NCBI GenBank assembly: GCA_964017185.1
Contig: OZ024882.1
Coordinates: 38,550,488 to 38,614,487, forward strand
Source of the DNA: Rugalucina vietnamica
Lineage: Eukaryota; Mollusca; Bivalvia; Lucinida; Lucinidae
DNA: 64,000 nt
Direction of reading: 5' to 3'
Both the position numbers and the translations under genes were made by a program. The notes under the pieces were generated by a model, which worked only from the letters and a program-made list of their open reading frames with translations, was not told the origin of the DNA and made no database searches. Below, piece after piece: positions 1 through 13,610 of this stretch (its first letter is position 1; every line of letters begins with the position of its first letter).

Positions 1-3000
1 AGCGTTGCAGTTAAAACAGTTAATGACAACACGTAAACACTAAGCTTTGCATTTGCAACCGTTAAAACCGTGTCAACACGTTAAAACTAAGCGTTGTAGT
101 TAAAACCGTTAATGGCAACACGTAAACACTAAGCTTTGCATTTGCAACCGTTAAAACAGTTGCAAACGTTAGTGTCAACATGTAAGCACTAACCGTTACA
201 GTTGCAACCTTTAATGGCACATTAAGCGTTAGTGGCAACACGTTAAAGCTAAGCGTTGCAGTTGCAAACGTTAGTGTCAACATATAAGCACTAACCGTTA
301 CAGTTGCAACCTTTAATGGCAACACGTTAACATTAAGCGTTAGTGGCAACACGTTAAAACTAAGCGTTGCAGTTAATGACAACACGTAAACACTAAGCTT
401 TGCATTTGCAACCGTTAAAACCGTGTCAACACGTTAAAACTAAGCGTTGTAGTTAAAACCGTTAATGGCAACACGTAAACACTAAGCTTTGCATTTGCAA
501 CCGTTAAAACAGTTGCAAACGTTAGTGTCAACATGTAAGCTCTAACCGTTACAGTTGCAACCTTTAATGGCAAGACGTTAACATTAAGCGATAGTGGCAA
601 AACGTTAAAGCTAAGCGTTGCAGTTGCAAACGTTAGTGTCAACATGTAAGCACTAACCCTTGCAGTTGTAACCTTTAAAGGCAACACGTTAACATTGCAG
701 TTGCAAGCGTTAGTGGCAACAAGTTAAAACTAAGCGTTGGGTTAATTACAACACGTTAACACTAAGCATTGCGGTTACAATGCGTTAAAACTAAGCGTTG
801 TAGTTAAAACCATTAATGACAACACGTAAACACTAAGCTTTGCATTTGCAACCATTAAAACCATGTCAACACGTTAAAACTAAGCGTTGTAGTTAAAACC
901 GTTAATGGCAACACGTAAACACTAAGCTTTGCATTTGCAACCGTTAAAACAGTTGCAAACGTTAGTGTCAACATGTAAGCACTAACCGTTACAGTTGCAA
1001 CCTTTAATGGCAACACGTTAACATTAAGCGTTAGTGGCAACACGTTAAAGCTAAGCGTTGCAGTTGCAAACGTCAACATGTAAGCATTAACCGTTGCAGT
1101 TGCAACCTTTAAAGGCAACACGTTAACATTAAGCATTGCAGTTGCAAGCGTTAGTGGCAGCACGTTAAAACTAAGCGTTGCAGTTACAACAGTTAGTGTC
1201 AACATTACAGTAAGTGTAGCATTCGTTTACGTTAATTTCAACACGTTAACACGTTGCAACCGTTTATGTCAACATGTTAACACTTAGCATTGCAGTTGCA
1301 ACCGTTAGTGTCAACATGTTTACACTAAGCGTTGCAGTTGCAACCGTTAATGACAACACGTTAACACTAAGCATTGCGGTTACAATGCGTTAAAACTAAG
1401 CGTTGTAGTTAAAACCGTTAATGACAACACGTAAACACTAAGCTTTGCATTTGCAACCATTAAAACCATGTCAACAAGTTAAAACTAAACGTTGTAGTTA
1501 TAACAGTTAATTGCAACACGTTAGCACTAAGCATTGGATTTGCAACCGTTAATACCGCGGCATCACGTTAAAACTAAGCGTTGCAGTTAAAACCGTTAAT
1601 GACAACACGTAAACACTAAGCTTTACATTTGCAACCATTAAAACCATGTCAACACGTTAAAACTAAGCGTTGTAGTTATAACCGTTAATTGCAACACGTT
1701 AGCACTAAGCATTGGATTTGCAACCGTTAATACCGTGGCAACATGTTAAAACTAAGCGTTGCAGTTAAAACCGTTAATATGACAACACGGAAACACTAAG
1801 CTTTGCATTTGCAACCATTAAAACCATGTCAACAAGTTAAAACTAAGCGTTGTAGTTATAACCGTTAATTGCAACACGTTAGCACTAAGCATTGGATTTG
1901 CAACCGTTAATACCGCGGCAACACGTTAAAACTAAGCGTTGCAGTTAAAACCGTTAATGACAACACGTAAACACTAAGCTTTACATTTGCAACCATTAAA
2001 ACCATGTCAACACGTTAAAACTAAGCGTTGTAGTTATAACCGTTAATTGCAACACGTTAGCACTAAGCATTGGATTTGCAACCGTTAATACCGTGGCAAC
2101 ATGTTAAAACTAAGCGTTGCCGTTAAAACCGTTAATGACAACACGTAAACACTAAGCTTTGCATTTGCAACCGTTAAAACCGTGTCAACACGTTAAAACT
2201 AAGCGTTGTAGTTAAAACCGTTAATGGCAACACGTAAACACTAAGCTTTGCATTTGCAACCGTTAAAACAGTTGCAAACGTTAGTGTCAACATGTAAGCA
2301 CTAACCGTTACAGTTGCAAAATTCAATGGCAAGATGTTAACATTAAGCGATAGTGGCAAAACGTTAAAGCTAAGCGTTGCAGTTGCAAACGTTAGTGTCA
2401 ACATGTAAGCACTAACCCTTGCAGTTGTAACCTTTAAAGGCAACACGTTAACATTAAGCATTGCAGTTGCAAGCGTTAGTGGCAACAAGTTAAAACTAAG
2501 CGTTGCGTTAATTACAACACGTTAACACTAAGCATTGCGGTTACAATGCGTTAAAACTAAGCGTTGTAGTTAAAACCATTAATGACAACACATAAACACT
2601 AAGCTTTGCATTTGCAACCATTAAAACCATGTCAACACGTTAAAACTAAGCGTTGTAGTTATAACCGTTAATTGCAACACGTTAGCACTAAGCATTGGAT
2701 TTGCAACCGTTAATACCGTGGCAACACGTTAAAACTAAGCGTTGCAGTTAAAACCGTAAATGACAACACATAAACACTAAGCTTTGCATTTGCAACCATT
2801 AAAACCATGTCAACACGTTAAAACTAAGCGTTGTAGTTATAACCGTTAATTGCAACACGTTAGCACTAAGCATTGGATTTGCAACCGTTAATACCGTGGC
2901 AACACGTAAACTAAGCGTTGCAGTTAAAACCTTTAATGACAACACGTAAACACTAAGCTTTGCATTTGCAACCGTTGAAACCGTGTCAACACGTTAAAAC

Positions 3001-6000
3001 TAAGCGTTGTAGTTAAAACCGTTAATGGCAACACCGTAAACACTAAGCTTTGCATTTGCAACCGTTAAAACAGTTGCAAACGTTAGTGTCAACATGTAAG
3101 CACTAACCGTTACAGTTGCAACCTTTAATGGCAACACGTTAACATTAAGCGTAAGTGACAACACGTTAAAGCTAAGCGTTGCAGTTGCAAACGTTAGTGT
3201 CAACATGTAAGCACTAACCGTTGCAGTTGCGACCTTTAAAGGCAACACGTTAACATTAAGCATTGCAGTTGCAAGCGTTAGTGGCAACACGTTGCAGTTA
3301 CAACCGTTAGTGTCAACATTGCAGTAAGTGTAGCATTTGCTTACGTTAATTTCAACACGTTAACACGTTGCAACCGTTTGTGTCAACATGTTAACACTTA
3401 GCATTGCAGTTGCAACCGTTAGTGTCAACAAGTTTACACTAAGCGTTGCAGTTGCAACCGTTAATGACAACACGTACACACTAAGAATTGCGGTTACAAT
3501 GCGTTAAAACTAAGCGTTGTAGTTAAAACCGTTAATGACAACACGTAAACACTACCATTAAAACCATGTCAACACGTTAAAACTAAGCGTTGTTGTTATA
3601 ACCGTTAATTGCAACACGTTAGCACTAAGCATTGGATTTGCAACCGTTAATACCGTGGCAACACGTTAAAACTAAGCGTAGCAGTTGCAACCGTTAATGA
3701 CAACACGTAAACACTAAGCTTTGCATTAGCAACCATTAAAACCATGTCAACACGTTAAAACTAAGCTTTGCATTTGCAACCGTTAAAACAGTTGCAAACG
3801 TTAGTGTCAACATGTAAGCACTAACCGTTACAGTTGCAACCTTTAATGACAAGACGTTAACATGGAGGGTTAGTGGCAACACGTTAAAGCTAAGCGTTGC
3901 AGTTGCAAACGTTAGTGTCAACATGTAAGCACTAACCGTTGCAGCTGCAACCTTTAAAGGCAACACGTTAACATTAAGCATTGCAGTTGCAAGCGTTAGT
4001 GGCAACACGTTAACACTAAGCATTGCGGTTACAATTGCTTAAAACTAAGCGTTGCAGTTACACCTTTAGTGTCAACATTATTAGTGTAGCATTTGCTTAC
4101 GTTACGTTAGTGTCAACATTTGCTTACGTTAATTTCAACACGTTAACACGTTGCAACCGTTTATGTCAACATGTTAACACTTAGCATTGCAGTTGCGACC
4201 GTTAGTGTCAACATGTTTACACTAAGCGTTGCAGTTGCAACTGTTAATGACAACACGTTAACACTAAGCATTGCGGTTACAATGCGTTAAAACTAAGCGT
4301 TGTAGCGTGATAGTTTAAACCGTTAATGACAACACGTAAACACTAAGCTTTGCATTTGCAACCATTAAAACTAAGCGTTGTAGTTATAACCGTTAATTGC
4401 AACACGTTAGCACTAAGCATTGGATTTGCAACCGTTAATACCGAGGCAACATGTTAAAACTAAGCGTTGCAGTAAAAACCGTTAATGACAACACGTAAAC
4501 ACTAAGCTTTGCATTTGCAACCATTAAAACCAAGTCAACACGTTAAAACTAAGCGTTGTAGTTATAACCGTTAATTGCAACACGTTAGCACAAAGCATTG
4601 GATTTGCAACCGTTAATACCGTGGCAACATGTTAAAACTAAGCGTTGCAGTTAAAACCGTCAATGACAACACGTAAACACTAAGCTTTGCATTTGCAACC
4701 GTTAAAACCGTGTCAACACGTTAAAACTAAGCGTTGTAGTTAAAACCGTTAATGGCAACACGTAAACACTAAGCTTTGCATTTGCAACCGTTAAAACAGT
4801 TGCAAACGTTAGTGTCAACATGTAAGCACTAACCGTTACAGTTGCAACCTTTAATGGCAACACGTTAACATTAAGCGTTAGTGGCAACACGTTAAAGCTA
4901 GGCGTTGCAGTTGCAAACGTTAGTTTCAACATGTAAGCATTAACCGTTGCAGTTGCAACCTTTAAAGGCAACACGTTAACATTAAGCATTGCAGTTGCAA
5001 GCGTTAGTGGCACTAAGCATTGGATTTGCAACCGTTAATACCGTGGCAACATGTAAAAACTAAGCGTTGCAGTTAAAACCGTTAATGACAACACGTAAGC
5101 TGCTTTGCATTTGCAACCGTTAAAACCGTGTCAACACGTTGAAACTAAGCGTTGTAGTTAAAACCGTTAATGGCAACACGTAAACACTAAGCTTTGCATT
5201 TGCAACCGTCAAAACAGTTGCAAACGTTAGTGTCAACATGGAAGCAACGTTAGTGTCAACGTTAGTGTCAACAGTTGCAACCTTTAATGGCAACACGTTA
5301 ACATTAAGCGTTAGTGGCAACACGTTAAAGCTAAGTGTTGCAGTTGCAAACGTTAGTGTTAACATGTAAGCACTAACCGTTGCAGTTGCAACCTTTAAAG
5401 GCAACACGTTAACATTAAGCATTGCAGTTGCAAGCGTTAGTGGCAACACGTTAAAACTAAGCGTTGCAGTTACAACCGTTAGTTTCAACATTACAGTAAG
5501 TGTAGCATTTGCTTACGTTAATTTCAACACGTTAACACGTTGCAACTGTTTATGTCAACATGTTAACACTTAGCATTGCAGTTGCAACCATTAGTGTCAA
5601 CATGTTTACACTAAGCGTTGCAGTTGCAACCGTTAATTACAACACGTTAACACTAAGCATTGCGGTTACAATGCGTTAAAACTAAGCGTTGTAGTTAAAA
5701 CCGTTAATGACAATACGTAAACACTAAGCTTTGCAGTTGCAACCATTAAAACCATGTCAACACGTTAAAACTAAGCGTTGTAGTTATAACCGTTTATTGC
5801 AACACGTTAGCACTAAGCATTGGATTTGCTACCGTTAATACCGTGGCAACATGTTAAAACTAAGCGTTGCAGTTAAAACCGTTAATGACAACACGTAAAC
5901 ACTAAGCTTTGCATTTGCAACCGTTAAAACCGTGTCAACACGTTAAAACTAAGCGTTGTAGTTAAAACCGTTACACTAAGCTTTGCATTTGCAACCGTTA

Positions 6001-9000
6001 AAACAGTTGCAAACGTTAGTGTCAACATGTAAGCACTAACCGTTACAGTTGCAACCTTTAATGGCAACACGTTAACATTAAGCGTTAGTGGCAACACGTT
6101 AAAGCTAAGCGTTGCAGTTGCAAACGTTAGTGTCAACATGTAAGCACTAACCGTTGAGTTGCAACCTTTAAAGGCAACACGTTAACATTAAGCATTGCAG
6201 TTGCAAGCGTTAGTGGCAACACGTTAAAACTAAGCGTTGCAGTTACAACCGTTAGTGTCAACATTACAGTAAGTGTAGCATTCGTTTACGTCAATTTGAA
6301 CACGTTAACACGTTGCAACCGTTTATGTCAACATGTTAACACTTAGCATTGCAGTTGCAACCGTTAGGTGTCAACATGTTTACACTAAGCGTTGCAGTTG
6401 CAACCGTTAATGACAACACCGTTAGTGTCAACATTACAGTAAGTGTAGCATTCGTTTACGTTAATTTGAACACGTTAACACGTTGCAACCGTTTATGTCA
6501 ACATGTTAACACTTAGCATTGCAGTTGCAACCGTTAGTGTCAACATGTTTACACTAAGCGTTGCAGTTGCAACCGTTAATGACAACACGTTAACACTAAG
6601 CATTGCGGTTACAATGCGTTAAAACTAAGCCTTGTAGTTAAAACCGTTAATGACAACACGTAAACAATAAGCTTTGCATTTGCAACCATTAAAACCATGT
6701 CAACACGTTAAAACTAAGCGTTGTAGTTATAACCGTTAATTGCAACACGTTAGCAATAAGCATTGGATTTGCAACCGTTAATACCGTGGCAACATGTTAA
6801 AACTAAGCGTGGCAGTTAAAACAGTTAATGACAACACGTAAACACTAAGCTTTGCATTTGCAACCGTTAAAACCGTGTCAACACGTTAAAACTAAGCGTT
6901 GTAGTTAAAACCGTTAATGGCAACACGTAAACACTAAGCTTTGCATTTGCAACCGTTAAAACAGTTGCAAACGTTAGTGTCAACATGTAAGCACTAACCG
7001 TTACAGTTGCAACCTTTAATGGCACATTAAGCGTTAGTGGCAACACGTTAAAGCTAAGCGTTGCAGTTGCAAACGTTAGTGTCAACATATAAGCACTAAC
7101 CGTTACAGTTGCAACCTTTAATGGCAACACGTTAACATTAAGCGTTAGTGGCAACACGTTAAAACTAAGCGTTGCAGTTAATGACAACACGTAAACACTA
7201 AGCTTTGCATTTGCAACCGTTAAAACCGTGTCAACACGTTAAAACTAAGCGTTGTAGTTAAAACCGTTAATGGCAACACGTAAACACTAAGCTTTGCATT
7301 TGCAACCGTTAAAACAGTTGCAAACGTTAGTGTCAACATGTAAGCTCTAACCGTTACAGTTGCAACCTTTAATGGCAAGACGTTAACATTAAGCGATAGT
7401 GGCAAAACGTTAAAGCTAAGCGTTGCAGTTGCAAACGTTAGTGTCAACATGTAAGCACTAACCCTTGCAGTTGTAACCTTTAAAGGCAACACGTTAACAT
7501 TGCAGTTGCAAGCGTTAGTGGCAACAAGTTAAAACTAAGCGTTGGGTTAATTACAACACGTTAACACTAAGCATTGCGGTTACAATGCGTTAAAACTAAG
7601 CGTTGTAGTTAAAACCATTAATGACAACACGTAAACACTAAGCTTTGCATTTGCAACCATTAAAACCATGTCAACACGTTAAAACTAAGCGTTGTAGTTA
7701 AAACCGTTAATGGCAACACGTAAACACTAAGCTTTGCATTTGCAACCGTTAAAACAGTTGCAAACGTTAGTGTCAACATGTAAGCACTAACCGTTACAGT
7801 TGCAACCTTTAATGGCAACACGTTAACATTAAGCGTTAGTGGCAACACGTTAAAGCTAAGCGTTGCAGTTGCAAACGTTAGTGTCAACATGTAAGCATTA
7901 ACCGTTGCAGTTGCAACCTTTAAAGGCAACACGTTAACATTAAGCATTGCAGTTGCAAGCGTTAGTGGCAGCACGTTAAAACTAAGCGTTGCAGTTACAA
8001 CAGTTAGTGTCAACATTACAGTAAGTGTAGCATTCGTTTACGTTAATTTCAACACGTTAACACGTTGCAACCGTTTATGTCAACATGTTAACACTTAGCA
8101 TTGCAGTTGCAACCGTTAGTGTCAACATGTTTACACTAAGCGTTGCAGTTGCAACCGTTAATGACAACACGTTAACACTAAGCATTGCGGTTACAATGCG
8201 TTAAATTTAAGCGTTGTAGTTAAAACCGTTAATGACAACACGTAAACACTAAGCTTTGCATTTGCAACCATTAAAACCATGTCAACAAGTTAAAACTAAG
8301 CGTTGTAGTTATAACCGTTAATTGCAACACGTTAGCACTAAGCATTGGATTTGCAACCGTTAATACCGCGGCAACACGTTAAAACTAAGCGTTGCAGTTA
8401 AAACCGTTAATGACAACACGTAAACACTAAGCAACCATTAACACTAAGCAACATTTGCAACCATTAAAACCATGTCAACACGTTAAAACTAAGCGTTGTA
8501 GTTATAACCGTTAATTGCAACACGTTAGCACTAAGCATTGGATTTGCAACCGTTGTATTAACGCGGCAACACGTTAAAACTAAGCGTTGCAGGTAAAACC
8601 GTTAATGACAACACGTAAACACTAAGCTTTACATTTGCAACCATTAAAACCATGTCAACACGTTAAAACTAAGCGTTGTAGTTATAACCGTTAATTGCAA
8701 CACGTTAGCACTAAGCATTGGATTTGCAACCGTTAATACCGTGGCAACATGTTAAAACTAAGCGTTGCCGTTAAAACCGTTAATGACAACACGTAAACAC
8801 TAAGCTTTGCATTTGCAACCGTTAAAACCGTGTCAACACGTTAAAACTAAGCGTTGTAGTTAAAACCGTTAATGGCAACACGTAAATACTAAGCTTTGCA
8901 TTTGCAACCGTTAAAACAGTTGCAAACGTTAGTGTCAACATGTAAGCACTAACCGTTACAGTTGCAACATTCAATGGCAAGACGTTAACATTAAGCGATA

Positions 9001-12000
9001 GTGGCAAAACGTTAAAGCTAAGCGTTGCAGTTGCAAACGTTAGTGTCAACATGTAAGCACTAACCCTTGCAGTTGTAACCTTTAAAGGCAACACGTTAAC
9101 ATTAAGCATTGCAGTTGCAAGCGTTAGTGGCAACAAGTTAAAACTAAGCGTTGCGTTAATTACAACACGTTAACACTAAGCATTGCGGTTACAATGCGTT
9201 AAAACTAAGCGTTGTAGTTAAAACCGTTAATGACAACACATAAACACTAAGCTTTGCATTTGCAACCATTAAAACCATGTTAACACGTTAAAACTAAGCG
9301 TTGTAGTTATAACCGTTAATTGCAACACGTTAGCACTAAGCATTGGATTTGCAACCGTTAATACCGTGGCAACACGTTAAAACTAAGCGTTGCAGTTAAA
9401 ACCGTTAATGACAACACGTAAACACTAAGCTTTGCATTTGCAACCATTAAAACCATGTCAACACGTTAAAACTAAGCGTTGTAGTTATAACCGTTAATTG
9501 CAACACGTTAGCACTAAGCATTGGATTTGCAACCGTTAATACCGTGGCAACACGTTAAAACTAAGCGTTGCAGTTAAAACCTTTAATGACAACACGTAAA
9601 CACTAAGCTTTGCATTTGCAACCGTTGAAACCGTGTCAACACGTTAAAACTAAGCGTTGTAGTTAAAACCGTTAATGGCAACACCGTAAACACTAAGCTT
9701 TGCATTTGCAACCGTTAAAACAGTTGCAAACGTTAGTGTCAACATGTAAGCACTAACCGTTACAGTTGCAACCTTTAATGGCAACACGTTAACATTAAGC
9801 GCTAGTGACAACACGTTAAAGCTAAGCGTTGCAGTTGCAAACGTTAGTGTCAAAATGTAAGCACTAACCGTTGCAGTTGCGACCTTTAAAGGCAACACGT
9901 TAACATTAAGCATTGCAGTTGCAAGCGTTAGTGGCAACACGTTGCAGTTACAACCGTTAGTGTCAACATTACAGTAAGTGTAGCATTTGCTTACGTTAAT
10001 TTCAACACGTTAACACGTTGCAACTGTTTATGTCAACATGTTAACACTTAGCATTGCAGTTGCAGCCGTTAGTGTCAACATGTTTACACTAAGCGTTGCA
10101 GTTGCAACCGTTAATGACAACACGTTAACACTAAGCATTGCGGTTACAATGCGTTAAAACTAAGCGTTGTAGTTAAAACCGTTAATGACAACACGTAAAC
10201 ACTAAGCTTTGCATTTGCAACCATTAAAACCATGTCAACACGTTAAAACTAAGCGTTGTAGTTATAACCGTTAATTGAAACACGTTAGCACTAAGCATTG
10301 GATTTGCAACCGATAATACCGTGGCCACATGTTAAAACTAAGCGTTGCAGTTAAAACCGTTAATGACAACACGTAAACACTAAGCTTTGCATTTGCAACC
10401 GTTAAAACCGTGTCAACACGTTAAAACTAAGCGTTGTAGTTAAAACCGTTAATGGCAACACGTAAACACTAAGCTTTGCATTTGCAACCGTTAAAACAGT
10501 TGCAAACGTTAGTGTCAACATGTAAGCACTAACCGTTACAGTTGCAACCTTTAATGGCAAGACGTTAACATTAAGCGATAGTGGCAAAACGTTAAAGCTA
10601 AGCGTTGCAGTTGCAAACGTTAGTGTCAACATGTAAGCACTAACCCTTGCAGTTGTAACCTTTAAAGGCAACACGTTAACATTGCAGTTGCAAGCGTTAG
10701 TGGCAACAAGTTAAAACTAAGCGTTGGGTTAATTACAACACGTTAACACTAAGCATTGCGGTTACAATGCGTTAAAACTAAGCGTTGTAGTTAAAACCAT
10801 TAATGACAACACGTAAACACTAAGCTTTGCATTTGCAACCATTAAAACCATGTCAACACGTTAAAACTAAGCGTTGTAGTTAAAACCGTTAATGGCAACA
10901 GGTAAACACTAAGCTTTGCATTTGCAACCGTTAAAACAGTTGCAAACGTTAGTGTCAACATGTAAGCACTAACCGTTACAGTTTCAACCTTTAATGGCAA
11001 CACGTTAACATTAAGCGTTAGTGGCAACACGTTAAAGCTAAGCGTTGCAGTTGCAAACGTCAACATGTAAGCATTAACCGTTGCAGTTGCAACCTTTAAA
11101 GGCAACACGTTAACATTAAGCATTGCAGTTGCAAGCGTTAGTGGCAGCACGTTAAAACTAAGCGTTGCAGTTACAACAGTTAGTGTCAACATTACAGTAA
11201 GTGTAGCATTCGTTTACGTTAATTTCAACACGTTAACACGTTGCAACCGTTTATGTCAACATGTTAACACTTAGCATTGCAGTTGCAACCGTTAGTGTCA
11301 ACATGTTTACACTAAGCGTTGCAGTTGCAACCGTTAATGACAACACGTTAACACTAAGCATTGCGGTTACAATGCGTTAAAACTAAGTGTTGTAGTTAAA
11401 ACCGTTAATGACAACACGTAAACACTAAGCTTTGCATTTGCAACCATTAAAACCATGTCAACAAGTTAAAACTAAGCGTTGTAGTTATAACAGTTAATTG
11501 CAACACGTTAGCACTAAGCATTGGATTTGCAACCGTTAATACCGCGGCAACACGTTAAAACTAAGCGTTGCAGTTAAAACCGTTAATGACAACACGTAAA
11601 CACTAAGCTTTACATTTGCAACCATTAAAACCATGTCAACACGTTAAAACTAAGCGTTGTAGTTATAACCGTTAATTGCAACACGTTAGCACTAAGCATT
11701 GGATTTGCAACCGTTAATACCGTGGCAACAAGTTAAAACTAAGCGTTGCAGTTAAAACCGTTAATGACAACACGTAAACACTAAGCTTTGCATTTGCAAC
11801 CATTAAAACCATGTCAACACGTTAAAACTAAGCGTTGTAGTTATAACCGTTAATTGCAACACGTTAGCACTAAGCATTGGATTTGCAACCGTTAATACCG
11901 TGTCAACACGTTAAAACTAAGCGTTGTAGTTAAAACCGTTAATGGCAACACGTAAACACTAAGCTTTGCATTTGCAACCGTTAAAACAGTTGCAAACGTT

Positions 12001-13610
12001 AGTGTCAACATATAAGCACTAACCGTTACAGTTGCAACATTCAATGGCAAGATGTTAACATTAAGCGATAGTGGCAAAACGTTAAAGCTAAGCGTTGCAG
12101 TTGCAAACGTTAGTGTCAACATGTAAGCACTAACCCTTGCAGTTGTAACCTTTAAAGGCAACACGTTAACATTAAGCATTGCAGTTGCAAGCGTTAGTGG
12201 CAACAAGTTAAAACTAAGCGTTGCGTTAATTACAACACGTTAACACTAAGCATTGCGGTTACAATGCGTTAAAACTAAGCGTTGTAGTTAAAACCATTAA
12301 TGACAACACATAAACACTAAGCTTTGCATTTGCAACCATTAAAACCATGTCAACACGTTAAAACTAAGCGTTGTAGTTATAACCGTTAATTGCAACACGT
12401 TAGCACTAAGCATTGGATTTGCAACCGTTAATACCGTGGCAACACGTTAAAACTAAGCGTTGCAGTTAAAACCGTAAATGACAACACGTAAACACTAAGC
12501 TTTGCATTTGCAACCATTAAAACCATGTCAACACGTTAAAACTAAGCGTTGTAGTTATAACCGTTAATTGCAACACGTTAGCACTAAGCATTGGATTTGC
12601 AACCGTTAATACCGCGGCAACACGTTAAAACTAAGCGTTGCAGTTAAAACCGTTAATGACAACACGTAAACACTAAGCAACCATTAACACTAAGCAACAT
12701 TTGCAACCATTAAAACCATGTCAACACGTTAAAACTAAGCGTTGTAGTTATAACCGTTAATTGCAACACGTTAGCACTAAGCATTGGATTTGCAACCGTT
12801 AATACCGCGGCAACACGTTAAAACTAAGCGTTGCAGGTAAAACCGTTAATGACAACACGTAAACACTAAGCTTTACATTTGCAACCATTAAAACCATGTC
12901 AACACGTTAAAACTAAGCGTTGTAGTTATAACCGTTAATTGCAACACGTTAGCACTAAGCATTGGATTTGCAACCGTTAATACCGTGGCAACATGTTAAA
13001 ACTAAGCGTTGCCGTTAAAACCGTTAATGACAACACGTAAATACTAAGCTTTGCATTTGCAACCGTTAAAACAGTTGCAAACGTTAGTGTCAACATGTAA
13101 GCACTAACCGTTACAGTTGCAACATTCAATGGCAAGACGTTAACATTAAGCGATAGTGGCAAAACGTTAAAGCTAAGCGTTGCAGTTGCAAACGTTAGTG
13201 TCAACATGTAAGCACTAACCCTTGCAGTTGTAACCTTTAAAGGCATCACGTTAACATTAAGCATTGCAGTTGCAAGCGTTAGTGGCAACAAGTTAAAACT
13301 AAGCGTTGCGTTAATTACAACACGTTAACACTAAGCATTGCGGTTACAATGCGTTAAAACTAAGCGTTGTGTTAATTGCAACACGTTAGCACTAAGCATT
13401 GGATTTGCAACCGTTAATACCGTGGCAACACGTTAAAACTAAGCGTTGCAGTTAAAACCTTTAATGACAACACGTAAACACTAAGCTTTGCATTTGCAAC
13501 CGTTGAAACCGTGTCAACACGTTAAAACTAAGCGTTGTAGTTAAAACCGTTAATGGCAACACCGTAAACACTAAGCTTTGCATTTGCAACCGTTAAAACA
13601 GTTGCAAACG
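1..13610. repeat. 6.8 kb higher-order repeat, two copies
   Basis: The first part of the array repeats at long range. The sequence at 1-690 reappears at 6806-7495 with only scattered substitutions, an offset of 6805 bp. The blocks near 855-1205 and 7660-8016 share this offset, and those near 2174 and 3000 recur with an offset of about 6650. The second copy therefore differs by small internal gains and losses. Its end near 13610 is approximate because it merges with the next repeat series. Confidence 0.75.
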
